Origin: Lentimicrobiaceae bacterium
GTDB lineage: Bacteria > Bacteroidota > Bacteroidia > Bacteroidales > P3
NCBI GenBank assembly: GCA_022510485.1
Contig: JAFLTI010000013.1
Location: 1 to 49,057 of the forward strand
Length of the DNA stretch: 49,057 nucleotides
Direction: 5' to 3'
The notes under the pieces are model-generated. The model saw nothing but the letters and a program-made list of their open reading frames with translations, had not been told where the DNA came from and did not search any database. The position numbers and the translations under genes are program-made. Positions 42,007 to 49,057 of this stretch are shown here, one piece after another; the stretch's first letter is position 1; the number at the start of each line of letters is the position of its first letter.

Positions 42007-42040
42007 AAAAAAGCCGGGTTGATTTCAATCCGGCTTTTTT
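42007..42040. terminator. Bidirectional terminator between exbD and the HIRAN gene
   Basis: AAAAAAGCCGG (42007-42017) pairs with CCGGCTTTTTT (42030-42040). It ends the exb operon on the plus strand and the HIRAN gene (stop at 42086) on the minus strand. Confidence 0.9.
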
Positions 42041-42085
42041 GTTACACCAACTGCTTCGGTGGTAGACTCTCTTTGTGCAAATCCG

Positions 42086-42430
42086 CTACCGCTGGTTAAG
42101 AATATTAATGATTACTTCAACCTGATTCTCGGGATGGGTATCCGGTGTAATACGGGTAATGCGAACATCGTATATGTCCTCCAGCCCCATATCAAGGTAC
42201 TTGGAAATGTCGTGATTGGCACTGCGAGGGATAAAGCCCAGTTTATACTCTCCGTAGTGAATTGCTACCGCATAAGGGTCAAAAGCATTATCTTCCTCAC
42301 GCACGAGATCCAATTTGGTTCCAATCTTTAAATGTTCGAAAGCTTCACAGCCTTCCCAGTATCCGAAACCGGCAATGTGAAAATTAGCAAGATGAACCTT
42401 TTTGATTGATTTGTTTTCTTTTGCTCTCAT
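42086..42430 (-). CDS. Stand-alone HIRAN-domain protein
   Basis: 114 residues, almost entirely one HIRAN domain: VHLANFHIAGFGYWEGCEAF, LKIGTKLDLVREEDNAFDPYAVAI and KLGFIPRSANHDISKYLD. HIRAN domains, best known in HLTF/Rad5 helicases, bind the 3' end of single-stranded DNA at stalled forks; small bacterial versions often sit near nucleic-acid-handling or mobile genes. Here it follows a WYL regulator gene and its promoter region shares an operator-like inverted repeat with that gene. Role is otherwise unknown. Confidence 0.82.
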   Translation of the reverse strand: MRAKENKSIKKVHLANFHIAGFGYWEGCEAFEHLKIGTKLDLVREEDNAFDPYAVAIHYGEYKLGFIPRSANHDISKYLDMGLEDIYDVRITRITPDTHPENQVEVIINILNQR

Positions 42431-42456
42431 AATAGTTTCTATTAATGTTTATGAGG

Positions 42457-42464
42457 CAAATTTA
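42457..42464 (-). promoter_or_regulatory. -7 box for the HIRAN gene
   Basis: TAAATTTG on the minus strand, 26 bases before ATG 42430. The operator-like repeat starts 6 bases upstream of it and covers the -33 zone. Confidence 0.6.
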
Positions 42465-42469
42465 CAGTA

Positions 42470-42496
42470 GGGTTGTACCATTTCTCGGTACAGCCC
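42470..42496. promoter_or_regulatory. Operator-like inverted repeat, HIRAN promoter
   Basis: GGGTTGTACC-N7-GGTACAGCCC: the two 10-base arms match at 9 of 10 positions. A related site occurs before the WYL gene at 43488-43522; 18 of the first 23 bases are identical. Likely binding site of the WYL regulator. Confidence 0.6.
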
Positions 42497-42520
42497 TATA
42501 AAAGAAATATTCTTTTTTGA

Positions 42521-43423
42521 TTAATCGCCTATATACCTATTTAGGGTTGTCGTCAACCACTCTTTCATTTGTCTTCTCAATTCCACCGGTTCCATAATTT
42601 CAAGCCCCGGACCAGCTGACGCGAGTTCATTAAGGAAGTCATAAGTAGGGCGGATGTCAAAAGTGAAATCGGTATAAGAGTCCGTTGTCCCGACCTCCTT
42701 TTGCGAAGAATGGTACGGGAGGGTTCGCATATAATCGGGCGTATACCCATACGCACGCACTCGGATATGCTGGAGAGGCACATCTACATCGGTCAATACA
42801 CCATAGAACTCCTTGAAATAGACCTCAGCTGAAAAATTATCCGGAAGTTTGAAAGTCTGATCCAAAATCTTGATTGAGCGCATCCTATCCAGCGAATAGG
42901 TAGTAAGATACTTTCCATTGAACGAAAGAAGATACCAACGTTGATGCCACAGTTTCAGTGCATATGGCTCAACGTAAATGTTATACTCGCTATGGCCGAA
43001 TCTGGCATAGCGGATTTCGACTTTATGTCCTATCTTAATGGCTTTGATGAGCGTTTGAAGATATTCTTCACCCGCAGGAACATTCTCCAAAAGAATCCTG
43101 TTGTGGATAGACTGGCTATCCGCCAACACGGATCCTACTGTCAGGGAGTTAAGCATCCAACGTTCCAGCGTATCATCTTCCAGCACTTCTGGATTATCGA
43201 TATAATACCGGTACCCATCCTGTGCATCACATTCGATGATCACTCCGAACATATACAGGACAGCCTCGCGATGGCGATTGAAGGTGGATCTGGAAAGCGG
43301 ATTTCCATCAGCCATATCATCGTCCTTCCATTTTTCATTCAGTTCCTCGATTGTCAAACGCCCGTACCGGCGAAGCGTGTTCACCAGCCAGACGTATTGA
43401 GTAAATATGAGGGAGGGTTTCAT
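42521..43423 (-). CDS. WYL-domain transcriptional regulator
   Basis: 300 residues. An N-terminal winged helix-turn-helix (about 1-70; RRYGRLTIEELNEKWK, PLSRSTFNRHREAV) is followed by a WYL domain (about 120-200; KVEIRYARFGHSEYNIYVEP and LWHQRWYLLSFN) and a C-terminal WCX-like region. WYL proteins sense nucleic acid or other ligands and control DNA-damage and phage-defence genes in many bacteria. The operator-like repeat 65 bases upstream suggests autoregulation, and the same repeat precedes the HIRAN gene downstream. Confidence 0.85.
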   Translation of the reverse strand: MKPSLIFTQYVWLVNTLRRYGRLTIEELNEKWKDDDMADGNPLSRSTFNRHREAVLYMFGVIIECDAQDGYRYYIDNPEVLEDDTLERWMLNSLTVGSVLADSQSIHNRILLENVPAGEEYLQTLIKAIKIGHKVEIRYARFGHSEYNIYVEPYALKLWHQRWYLLSFNGKYLTTYSLDRMRSIKILDQTFKLPDNFSAEVYFKEFYGVLTDVDVPLQHIRVRAYGYTPDYMRTLPYHSSQKEVGTTDSYTDFTFDIRPTYDFLNELASAGPGLEIMEPVELRRQMKEWLTTTLNRYIGD

Positions 43424-43487
43424 ATTACAGAGTTAATGATATTATTTTTCCCTTTGTTTCGCGTTTTTTAGACTGCATAGTTAGATG

Positions 43488-43522
43488 GGGCTGCATCATT
43501 TCGTGGTACAAGGTACAGTCCC
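43488..43522. promoter_or_regulatory. Operator-like repeat, WYL gene promoter
   Basis: GGGCTGCATC-N7-GGTACA-AGGTACAGTCCC. The left part aligns with the HIRAN-promoter site; the right arm is partly duplicated (GGTACA twice). It lies between the rpmB terminator and the WYL gene. No good -7 box was found for the WYL gene. Confidence 0.55.
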
Positions 43523-43555
43523 GGAAATTTTGCAGATATTTTTTTCCGAGAGAAT

Positions 43556-43598
43556 AAAAAGAGGGGGATGGACTCTGCGATCCCATCCCCCTCTTTTT
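43556..43598 (-). terminator. Terminator of rpmB
   Basis: AAAAAGAGGGGGATGG pairs with CCATCCCCCTCTTTTT, a 16-bp stem with an 11-base loop, 27 bases after the rpmB stop. Confidence 0.92.
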
Positions 43599-43624
43599 AT
43601 AGAATTATTAGAACGACAACCCGA

Positions 43625-43864
43625 TTAGAGTTTCAACAGACCGTTGGCTTCGGCTTCCAGCAGGCAAGCCATAATGCCTTTCTTGTTGATGTTCTTGATA
43701 CCTTTGGCAGAAACGCGCAAGGTAATCCACGCATCTTCTTCGGGTACGTAAAATTTCTTTACCTGCAAATTGGGATAGAATTTGCGACGGGTCTTGATGT
43801 TGGAGTGGGAAACGTGGTTTCCGCTAATCACCTTCTTTCCGGTTATCTCACAAACTTTTGACAT
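43625..43864 (-). CDS. rpmB: 50S ribosomal protein L28
   Basis: 79 residues: SKVCEITGKKVISGNHVSHS near the start and KKFYVPEEDAWITLRVSAKG later are typical L28. It belongs to the large ribosomal subunit. In many Bacteroidota rpmG (L33) follows directly; here a terminator and the WYL gene follow instead. Confidence 0.95.
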   Translation of the reverse strand: MSKVCEITGKKVISGNHVSHSNIKTRRKFYPNLQVKKFYVPEEDAWITLRVSAKGIKNINKKGIMACLLEAEANGLLKL

Positions 43865-43884
43865 GACTGTAAATGTTTTAATTA

Positions 43885-43911
43885 CGCGGCGTCAATATGG
43901 GCCGCGCCGCG
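43885..43911 (-). promoter_or_regulatory. GC-rich leader hairpin of rpmB
   Basis: CGCGGCG (43885-43891) and CGCCGCG (43905-43911) are complementary with a 13-base loop, in an otherwise AT-rich leader about 20 bases before the start codon. Possible autoregulatory or mRNA-stability element. Confidence 0.45.
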
Positions 43912-44014
43912 ACCAACCGCCAAAATGGAGTGCAAAGGTCGCATTTTTTTTTCTAACAAACAAGTACCCCGGTTAAAATTCGCTTGCGTAGGGTCAACAA
44001 TTCTTTAATTGTGG

Positions 44015-44022
44015 TATTTTTG
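44015..44022 (+). promoter_or_regulatory. -7 box for the ABC importer operon
   Basis: TATTTTTG fits TAnnTTTG but lies only 4 bases before ATG 44027, so the message would be nearly leaderless. No cobalamin riboswitch sequence was seen upstream. Confidence 0.4.
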
Positions 44023-44026
44023 CTGT

Positions 44027-44866
44027 ATGAAAAATCTCTTGCGATACGGAATCTTGGGTCTGCTCCTTTTCCTTTTCATAGGGGCAGGCATGGCGCAGAA
44101 AGTCTTACGGGTCGTTTCCTTAGCTCCCTCCATCACCACCACCTTGCAGCAGCTCGATGCCGACCCTATTATTGTGGGGCGCACTTCTTACTGCCCTGCC
44201 GCCTTAAACGGAAAACCTAACGTTACGGTAGGCAATGTTTTAGAAACCAATATCGAAAAAATCATAGCCCTCCGACCCGACTTGGTGTTCTGTATGGCTT
44301 TTACCAAAGCCGAAACCTTAGAAAAACTGCGGAAAGCCGGCATCAAGGTAAAAGAGTATCAAACGCCCAAAAGCTTTGAGGAAATTTGCGAACAGACGTT
44401 GGAAATAGGAAGTTTATGCGGTTTTGAATCCAAAGCCCGGCTTATGGTGGATGCCGAAAGAAAGGCTGTTGCCACGCTCCGGGAGGAGTTCCGCAACCAC
44501 CCTCCCTACACCGCTCCCCTGTCGGTATTCTTTCAGATTGGCGACAATCCGCTTTTTCCCGTTATAGAGGGCACCTATATGAACCAATACCTTAGCTTTT
44601 TGGGCTTGACGAACATAGTAACGGATTACAAGGGCGGCGGCATCTCGCATGAGTACGTGGTGGCAAAGCAGCCCGATATTATCTTTCTGAGCCTGATGTC
44701 CGGTCTTGACGATGCCGCCGCCGCTTATTGGAAAAAATTTGAGAACATACCGGCGGTTCGCGAGGGGCGTATCGTATTGGTAGACGACAGCATGGCATGC
44801 TGCCCCACCCCGGTTTTCTTTAGAAAGACCTTAGAGTTCATTGCCGCTTACCTGCGTAAAATGTAA
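44027..44866 (+). CDS. BtuF-like ABC substrate-binding protein
   Basis: 279 residues from ATG 44027. A signal peptide (MKNLLRYGILGLLLFLFIGAG, cleavage after GMAQ) precedes a class III binding protein: RVVSLAPSITTTLQQL at the start, TNIEKIIALRPDLVFC and VVAKQPDIIFLSLM. This group binds cobalamin, haem or ferric siderophores. With the next two genes it forms a complete importer. The substrate cannot be set from sequence; the SLAPS motif favours cobalamin/corrinoid-like ligands. Confidence 0.8.
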   Translation: MKNLLRYGILGLLLFLFIGAGMAQKVLRVVSLAPSITTTLQQLDADPIIVGRTSYCPAALNGKPNVTVGNVLETNIEKIIALRPDLVFCMAFTKAETLEKLRKAGIKVKEYQTPKSFEEICEQTLEIGSLCGFESKARLMVDAERKAVATLREEFRNHPPYTAPLSVFFQIGDNPLFPVIEGTYMNQYLSFLGLTNIVTDYKGGGISHEYVVAKQPDIIFLSLMSGLDDAAAAYWKKFENIPAVREGRIVLVDDSMACCPTPVFFRKTLEFIAAYLRKM

Positions 44867-44870
44867 TACC

Positions 44871-45851
44871 ATGTCTAAGCGTTTCCTTTGGTTGTTCTCT
44901 GCCTCGCTCTTGCTCGTGGTATGCTTTGTTTTCTCACTTTCTTGGGGAGAAATCAGGCTATTTCCTTGGCAATGGGCTGGAATGGAAAAAGACGGTATGG
45001 AAATGGCGATTCTCCGCTATATACGCCTGCCCCGCAGCCTCTGCGCCCTTTGCATCGGGGGTATGCTTGCCATGTCCGGCTGCCTGTTGCAGGGCTTATT
45101 CAGAAATCCTTTGGTAGAACCTTATACTTTGGGTATTTCGGGGGGCGCGTCTTTGGGCGTTGCTGTGGCGGTGGTATGCGGTTTTCCGCTTGCGGGCGTT
45201 TGGGGTACGGGCAGTTTTGCCTTTGCCGGAGCCTTTGCGGTAAGTGTGCTTCTGCTGCTGTATGGGCGTAGGGGCAACGGCATAAACAACCTGCTGCTTA
45301 CCGGTATTATGACCGGTATTCTCTGTTCTTCGGGCACTACTTTGCTTATGAGCCTTTCTTCGCCTCAAAACATGAACCGCATTATTTATTGGACTATGGG
45401 TTCTATCGAAAACACCGATATGGGGCAAAGCTTCTTTCTGTGTGTTTTTGCCTTGTGCGGCTTGACTTTGGGCATCTTGCTGTCCCAACGGCTGAACCTG
45501 CTTTCGGGCGGCAGCCGCAACGCCCGCTTGCTTGGCGTCAACACGGCGGTCTTGGTGCCGGTTCTGCTCGCGCTCACTTCGCTGCTTACAGCGGTGAGTA
45601 CGGCTCAGGCAGGCATTATAGGCTTTGTGGGATTGGTAGTTCCGCATATCTTGCGCCGCCTGTCCTCCAACGACTATCGCCTGCTCGTTCCCCTTTCTTT
45701 TATAGGCGGCGGTATCTTTCTTTTGGCATGTGATCTGATTGCCCGCAACATCATAGCCCCCTCCCAGCTGCCTATAGGCGTGGTAAGCGGCATTTTGGGC
45801 GGCTCGGTATTCATTTATCTGCTCATTAAAAAAGAACCAAGGAATGAATGA
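44871..45851 (+). CDS. FecCD/BtuC-type ABC permease
   Basis: 326 residues from ATG 44871, 4 bases after the binding-protein stop. About ten helices; marks are RLPRSLCALCIGGMLAMSGC, FRNPLVEPYTLGISGGASLG and the cytoplasmic coupling region GFVGLVVPHILRRL. It forms a homodimer that passes cobalamin or iron complexes through the inner membrane. Overlaps the ATPase gene by 8 bases. Confidence 0.9.
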   Translation: MSKRFLWLFSASLLLVVCFVFSLSWGEIRLFPWQWAGMEKDGMEMAILRYIRLPRSLCALCIGGMLAMSGCLLQGLFRNPLVEPYTLGISGGASLGVAVAVVCGFPLAGVWGTGSFAFAGAFAVSVLLLLYGRRGNGINNLLLTGIMTGILCSSGTTLLMSLSSPQNMNRIIYWTMGSIENTDMGQSFFLCVFALCGLTLGILLSQRLNLLSGGSRNARLLGVNTAVLVPVLLALTSLLTAVSTAQAGIIGFVGLVVPHILRRLSSNDYRLLVPLSFIGGGIFLLACDLIARNIIAPSQLPIGVVSGILGGSVFIYLLIKKEPRNE

Positions 45852-46629
45852 AGCCTTGCTTTGCGTAGAAAAACTTTCGGCTGGCTATCGGAGCGGATTC
45901 CATCTGGAGGATATTTCTTTTTGCCTGCACGAAAGCAGCCTTACGGGGGTTATAGGACCCAATGGGGCTGGTAAAAGCACGCTCCTCAACGCGCTCTGCC
46001 ACGAACTTTCCGCTACGGGCAGCGTAAAGGTTTGCGGCGAGGAACTTTGGACGATGCAGCCTCGGCGCAGGGCCCGTTTTATTGCCTATGTTCCCCAGTC
46101 TATAGACAAATCGCCCACCAAACTCTTGGATTTTGTGCTCTCGGGCAGAACGCCTTTCAAAAAATGGTACGAACTTTCCCACTCGGAGCAGGATCGGGAA
46201 ATAGCTCTTAAAAACTTAGAGATGGTGGGGTTTTGCGGTTTTGACCCTCTGCAAAAACGTATCGATGAACTCAGCGGCGGAGAGCGTCAATTGGCTGCAA
46301 TCGCCCGCGCTTTGTGCCAAGAGGCGCGTGTGCTTCTCTTAGATGAACCTACGGCAAACCTCGATTTGGCTCACCAGATAAGGATTCTAAGAACAATTCG
46401 CCATATTACCGAACAAAACCGTGCCGCCACGCTTTTGGTTATGCACGACTTAAATTTAGCCGCCGCTTTCTGCAACAGTTTGCTGTGCCTGTGCGAGGGC
46501 AAAAAAGTTGCCTATGGAAATGTTTCCGAGATACTGCAAAAAGAACGTTTGGAATCCATATACAAAACGCCGCTCTGCATAGGTTCTCACCCGCAAAACG
46601 GCGTTCCGGTAGTTTTTCCTCTTTATTGA
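45844..46629 (+). CDS. ABC transporter ATP-binding protein (BtuD/FecE type)
   Basis: 261 residues. Walker A GPNGAGKST (38-46), Q-loop VPQSIDKSP, signature LSGGERQLAAIARAL, Walker B VLLLDEPTANLD and switch VMHDLNLAAAFC. Drives the permease encoded upstream. Its TGA is immediately followed by the last codon of the convergent histone-like gene, with no base between them. Confidence 0.92.
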   Translation: MNEALLCVEKLSAGYRSGFHLEDISFCLHESSLTGVIGPNGAGKSTLLNALCHELSATGSVKVCGEELWTMQPRRRARFIAYVPQSIDKSPTKLLDFVLSGRTPFKKWYELSHSEQDREIALKNLEMVGFCGFDPLQKRIDELSGGERQLAAIARALCQEARVLLLDEPTANLDLAHQIRILRTIRHITEQNRAATLLVMHDLNLAAAFCNSLLCLCEGKKVAYGNVSEILQKERLESIYKTPLCIGSHPQNGVPVVFPLY

Positions 46630-47889
46630 TTACATAGAATCCGATACTTCGTCGGCAAGGCTGTCCGCCAAGTCGTTCACATCAGGGCTGTTCTTGTCGC
46701 CTACGCCTTCTTCGCCCTCTACTTCTTCAGAACCCGACATATCGGTGTCGTAGTCTTCGTCTATGCCCATATCCACCTGTACATCCACCTTAATCAGATA
46801 ATCGGCTTCGCTGGTATATATGCCTACGGCATAAAACGATTCTCCGTTGGGTTTGGGATAACGCATCACGTAATCGGCATAGCCTTCGGGATAGCGTTCT
46901 TCAAAAAGTTCCTTTAGCTCGGGAGTCATCTTATCGTAACTGATAATGCGGCAAAGCTTTTTCTGTGCCGTAGCTGCTGGTTTGGCTGCGGTCGCGGTGG
47001 AAACCGGCTTGGGGCTCGGTTCGGGCGCGGGCTTAACTGTGGGCTTAGCTACGGGCTTAGGTGCCGGTTTAGGTGCAGGTTTTGTTACCTCTTTCTTGAC
47101 GGATGCTTTGGGTGCTGGCTTAGGGGCGGGCTTAGGTGCCGGTTTGGGTGCGAGTTTTGATACCGCTTTCTTGGCTACAGCTTTGGGCGCGGGCTTAGGG
47201 GTGGGCTTAGGTGCCGGTTTGGGTGCGGGTTTTGATACCGCTTTCTTGGCTACAGCTTTGGGCGCCGGCTTAGGGGCGGGTTTAGGTGCCGGTTTGGGTG
47301 CAGGTTTTGATACCGCTTTCTTGGCTACGGCTTTGGGCGCCGGCTTAGGGGCGGGCTTAGGCGTTGGTTTTGGCGTTGGCTTGGAAGCAGGCTTTGCAGG
47401 CGCTTTTTTGGTTGCTGCCTTTACCGGGGCTTGCTTTACCGCAACTTTTTTTACCACCGATTTTACCACCGGCTTCTTGGCTGCCGTTTTTTTTGCCACC
47501 GCCTTTGCCGGGGCTTTCTTTACCACTGCCTTTTTTTCCGCTGCCTTTACCGCTTTTACAGCTGCTTTTACCACCGGTTTCTTGGCTACCGTTTTTTTCG
47601 CCACTGCCTTTACCTGAGTTTTCTTTGCCTGTATCTTTACCGCAGGCTTCTTTGACGCAGTTTTGGGAGCGGGTTTTACAGTTGCCTTTTTGGTTAGCGT
47701 TTTTGCGGAAGTTTTCTTTACAACGGGCTTTGCCTGTACCTTTACCGTAGGCTTTTTTGCCACCGTCTTTTTGATTGTTGCCTTTACCGGAGATTTCTTC
47801 GCAACGGGCTTCACCGCTTTGGAAACTGCCGGTTTAGAAGGTTTTACTTTTTTAGAAATGTTTTCCTTAGCTGTTTTTTTTGTTGCCAT
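46630..47889 (-). CDS. Histone H1-like Lys/Pro/Ala-repeat protein with folded C-terminal domain
   Basis: 419 residues from ATG 47889; the open frame extends to 47961 without support. The first 300 residues are low-complexity and very basic: [10 protein letters not shown] blocks, then long runs of [10 protein letters not shown] type broken by AVAKKAVS. This resembles the tails of H1-like DNA-binding proteins. The last 110 residues are different: [20 protein letters not shown] and [13 protein letters not shown] form a small domain known to me from separate short Bacteroidota proteins, followed by an acidic end ([11 protein letters not shown]). A DNA-compaction role is inference. Confidence 0.7.
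   Translation of the reverse strand: MATKKTAKENISKKVKPSKPAVSKAVKPVAKKSPVKATIKKTVAKKPTVKVQAKPVVKKTSAKTLTKKATVKPAPKTASKKPAVKIQAKKTQVKAVAKKTVAKKPVVKAAVKAVKAAEKKAVVKKAPAKAVAKKTAAKKPVVKSVVKKVAVKQAPVKAATKKAPAKPASKPTPKPTPKPAPKPAPKAVAKKAVSKPAPKPAPKPAPKPAPKAVAKKAVSKPAPKPAPKPTPKPAPKAVAKKAVSKLAPKPAPKPAPKPAPKASVKKEVTKPAPKPAPKPVAKPTVKPAPEPSPKPVSTATAAKPAATAQKKLCRIISYDKMTPELKELFEERYPEGYADYVMRYPKPNGESFYAVGIYTSEADYLIKVDVQVDMGIDEDYDTDMSGSEEVEGEEGVGDKNSPDVNDLADSLADEVSDSM
47020..47400 (-). repeat. Coding repeats of the histone-like protein
   Basis: About 100-base units, each encoding several PKP/PAP pairs and ending in [12 protein letters not shown], are repeated three or four times almost without change. They should be prone to slippage, so length may vary between strains. 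Confidence 0.7.
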
Positions 47890-47987
47890 ATCCAAAAAAT
47901 ATGCCTGCCTTGCAACAGGGAGTACAGAGTGCAAAGGAAAATAAATTTTCCATAAAAGCAAATGTTTTTGCTATGTTTTTCGCAAGA

Positions 47988-48018
47988 TTTGTCTTTATAC
48001 ATTGGTTTTGTAAATTTG
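47988..48018 (+). promoter_or_regulatory. Promoter of the MORN-repeat gene
   Basis: TTTG at 47988-47991 and TAAATTTG at 48011-48018 with 19 bases between, the full Bacteroidota consensus, 49 bases before ATG 48068. Confidence 0.7.
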
Positions 48019-48067
48019 CATCTTTATACACCCTTATGTTTCTTGTTCAAAACAAAGCGAACTTGTC

Positions 48068-48910
48068 ATGGACAAAAAAAATTACAGCGACGGCTCTTAC
48101 GTGATACGGGATTATTGGTCTAACGGTCATATCCGTAAAGAAAACCGCTATAGCAAAGAGGGCAAGCTCAGCGGTATGTGTCAATTCTGGTATGATAACG
48201 GACAGCTGATGCGTCAGGCATACTACGTTAACGGTATGGAAGAGGGGCTTGTAAGGCAATGCCATGCCGACGGCAAGATCAGTTCGGAAGAATACTACCT
48301 GCACGGTAGGCTCAACGGTACCTGCAAGATGTGGAACGAACGCGGGCAGCTCTACAAGGAAGCCTTTTACGAAAACGACCGTCAGCTTTACGGTTTGCAG
48401 CACGAATACTACGAAAACGGCAAACTCTTGCGCAGCAAGATGCTTAAAGACGAGCAACCGCACGGTATATGTCAGGAATACTACGAAAACGGCAATGTCT
48501 GCGAAGAAACCGTTTACGAGGAGGGATTGCGCGAGGGTTTTTCCCGCAAATGGGGTGCTCACGGCCGTTTGATTGAAGAAAAAAGTTATCAGAACGACCT
48601 TTTAGAAGGCAAGTATCAATGGTGGAACCGTGAGGGTATAAAGTTGATTGAAGCCTTTTATCACGAAGGATTGCTGCATGGACTTTGCAAAAAATACAGT
48701 GAAGACGGACAACTTGCCGAAGAAGAAAATTACGAAGCCGGCAAACTGCACGGAATCCGCAAAACCTATCACGAAAACGGCAATCTCAAAACGGAAGAGA
48801 ATTTTGTAAACGGTGAGCATCAAGGCTTGCAGCGTGTATGGACCAAGAACGGTAAACTCAAAAAAGAGTTTGTTGTTGATGCCAGCATAGGCTTACCCAT
48901 AAATTTTTAA
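48068..48910 (+). CDS. MORN-repeat (YwqK-like) protein
   Basis: 280 residues made of about 11 consecutive MORN-type repeats of 23-25 residues, such as WYDNGQLMRQAYYVNGMEEG and YYENGNVCEETVYEEGLREG. No signal peptide, so cytoplasmic. Proteins of this build are often labelled as YwqK-family antitoxins, but no toxin gene is next to it here, so the label should not be taken as function. Well-formed promoter upstream; tRNA-Pro follows. Confidence 0.78.
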   Translation: MDKKNYSDGSYVIRDYWSNGHIRKENRYSKEGKLSGMCQFWYDNGQLMRQAYYVNGMEEGLVRQCHADGKISSEEYYLHGRLNGTCKMWNERGQLYKEAFYENDRQLYGLQHEYYENGKLLRSKMLKDEQPHGICQEYYENGNVCEETVYEEGLREGFSRKWGAHGRLIEEKSYQNDLLEGKYQWWNREGIKLIEAFYHEGLLHGLCKKYSEDGQLAEEENYEAGKLHGIRKTYHENGNLKTEENFVNGEHQGLQRVWTKNGKLKKEFVVDASIGLPINF

Positions 48911-48918
48911 TACCTTTG
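48911..48918 (+). promoter_or_regulatory. -7 box for tRNA-Pro
   Basis: TACCTTTG, exact consensus, begins directly after the MORN gene stop and ends 11 bases before the tRNA. Confidence 0.65.
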
Positions 48919-48929
48919 CCTCCTCTTTC

Positions 48930-49002
48930 GGGGTGTAGCGCAGCCCGGTAGCGCACCTGCTTTGGGAGCAGGTTGTCGCAGGTTCGAATCCTGTCACCCC
49001 GA
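48930..49002 (+). tRNA. tRNA-Pro (anticodon TGG)
   Basis: Acceptor CGGGGTG/CACCCCG with discriminator A, D-arm GCGC, anticodon stem CCTGC/GCAGG with loop TTTGGGA (anticodon TGG), T-arm GCAGG/CCTGT with TTCGAAT loop. C1-G72 is the usual proline first pair. CCA is not encoded. Confidence 0.95.
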
Positions 49003-49004
49003 CT

Positions 49005-49057
49005 ATGATTTCTTTCTTTGTGGCTCTTGCCTTGTTGGTGGCAGGCTATTTCGTTTA
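49005..49057 (+). CDS. cstA: Carbon starvation protein CstA, N-terminus (partial)
   Basis: The window ends after 17 complete codons, MISFFVALALLVAGYFV. This matches the first helix of CstA-type peptide/pyruvate transporters as I recall it. The ATG lies two bases after the discriminator base of tRNA-Pro, so the message must start within or before the tRNA unless a later start is used. Identification rests on a very short stretch. Confidence 0.6.
   Translation, partial: MISFFVALALLVAGYFV

Noticed and set aside
43912-44026. Cobalamin riboswitch before the ABC importer
   Set aside because: The 115-base gap is mostly the rpmB promoter region and shows no B12-box-like sequence or room for the aptamer.
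46946-47617. Plus-strand frame encoding a Gly/Ala/Leu repeat protein
   Set aside because: Antisense of the Lys/Pro/Ala repeats of the histone-like gene; no promoter or proper start context.
48068-48910. Toxin-antitoxin module based on the YwqK-like protein
   Set aside because: No candidate toxin gene adjoins; neighbours are the histone-like gene and tRNA-Pro.

Overview
The window reads as a chromosomal segment from a member of the Bacteroidota, most likely Bacteroidales. Evidence: many genes are preceded by the Bacteroidota -7 promoter box (TAnnTTTG), three with a TTTG-like -33 element about 19-20 bp upstream. Type IX secretion (T9SS) traits are present: C-terminal sorting domains on secreted proteins and a PorD/DUF4835 gene. 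The RNA polymerase omega subunit is the short Bacteroidota form, transketolase is split, and gene order bamD-rpoZ-coaBC-porD-recN is typical of the phylum. Coding is dense, with many ATGA-type overlaps and short gaps.

Layout. 1-475: end of an RlmB/TrmH-type rRNA methyltransferase and a coupled pair of tiny membrane proteins. 556-3503: a damaged leucine-rich-repeat surface protein gene and a phosphate butyryl/acetyltransferase. 3607-9103: two tandem 635-residue Omp28-like T9SS cargo proteins, an unknown exported protein and a DUF308 membrane protein. 9107-11581: LuxC-like acyl-CoA reductase, then a small DUF6576-like protein and a membrane-anchored EEP phosphodiesterase. 11523-20752: a nine-gene minus-strand block, from upstream to downstream ubiA-like, radical SAM, bamD, rpoZ, coaBC, porD, recN, TPR protein, aroE. 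20838-21477: tRNA-Ala(CGC), tRNA-Ser(TGA), then an array of hairpin-rich tandem repeats. 21478-22806: a lone ATPase-nuclease gene with its own operator-like repeats. 22877-27495: mpl and the split transketolase with a VWA protein inserted between its halves. 27584-33019: flippase, IspD-like enzyme, VOC protein, SDR and CCA-adding enzyme.

33136-41987 is a plus-strand run of prfA, pyrF, an unknown exported protein, gpmA, aspS, a secreted endonuclease I, and the ExbB/membrane protein/ExbD/ExbD energiser. 42086-43864 holds a HIRAN protein, a WYL regulator and rpmB (L28). 44027-46629 is a BtuFCD-type ABC importer, followed by a histone H1-like protein on the other strand. The window closes with a MORN-repeat protein, tRNA-Pro(TGG) and the first codons of cstA.

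Most of the window is ordinary housekeeping and envelope biology. The most notable points are: a HIRAN-WYL gene pair whose two promoter regions carry the same inverted-repeat operator; the tRNA-adjacent hairpin array followed by an ATPase/PD-(D/E)XK gene with paired palindromes at its transcription start; the closely coupled UbiA-radical SAM pair; the VWA protein inside the transketolase operon; the frameshifted LRR gene; and a cstA start codon lying two bases after a tRNA. No integrase, transposase, CRISPR array or complete prophage was seen.
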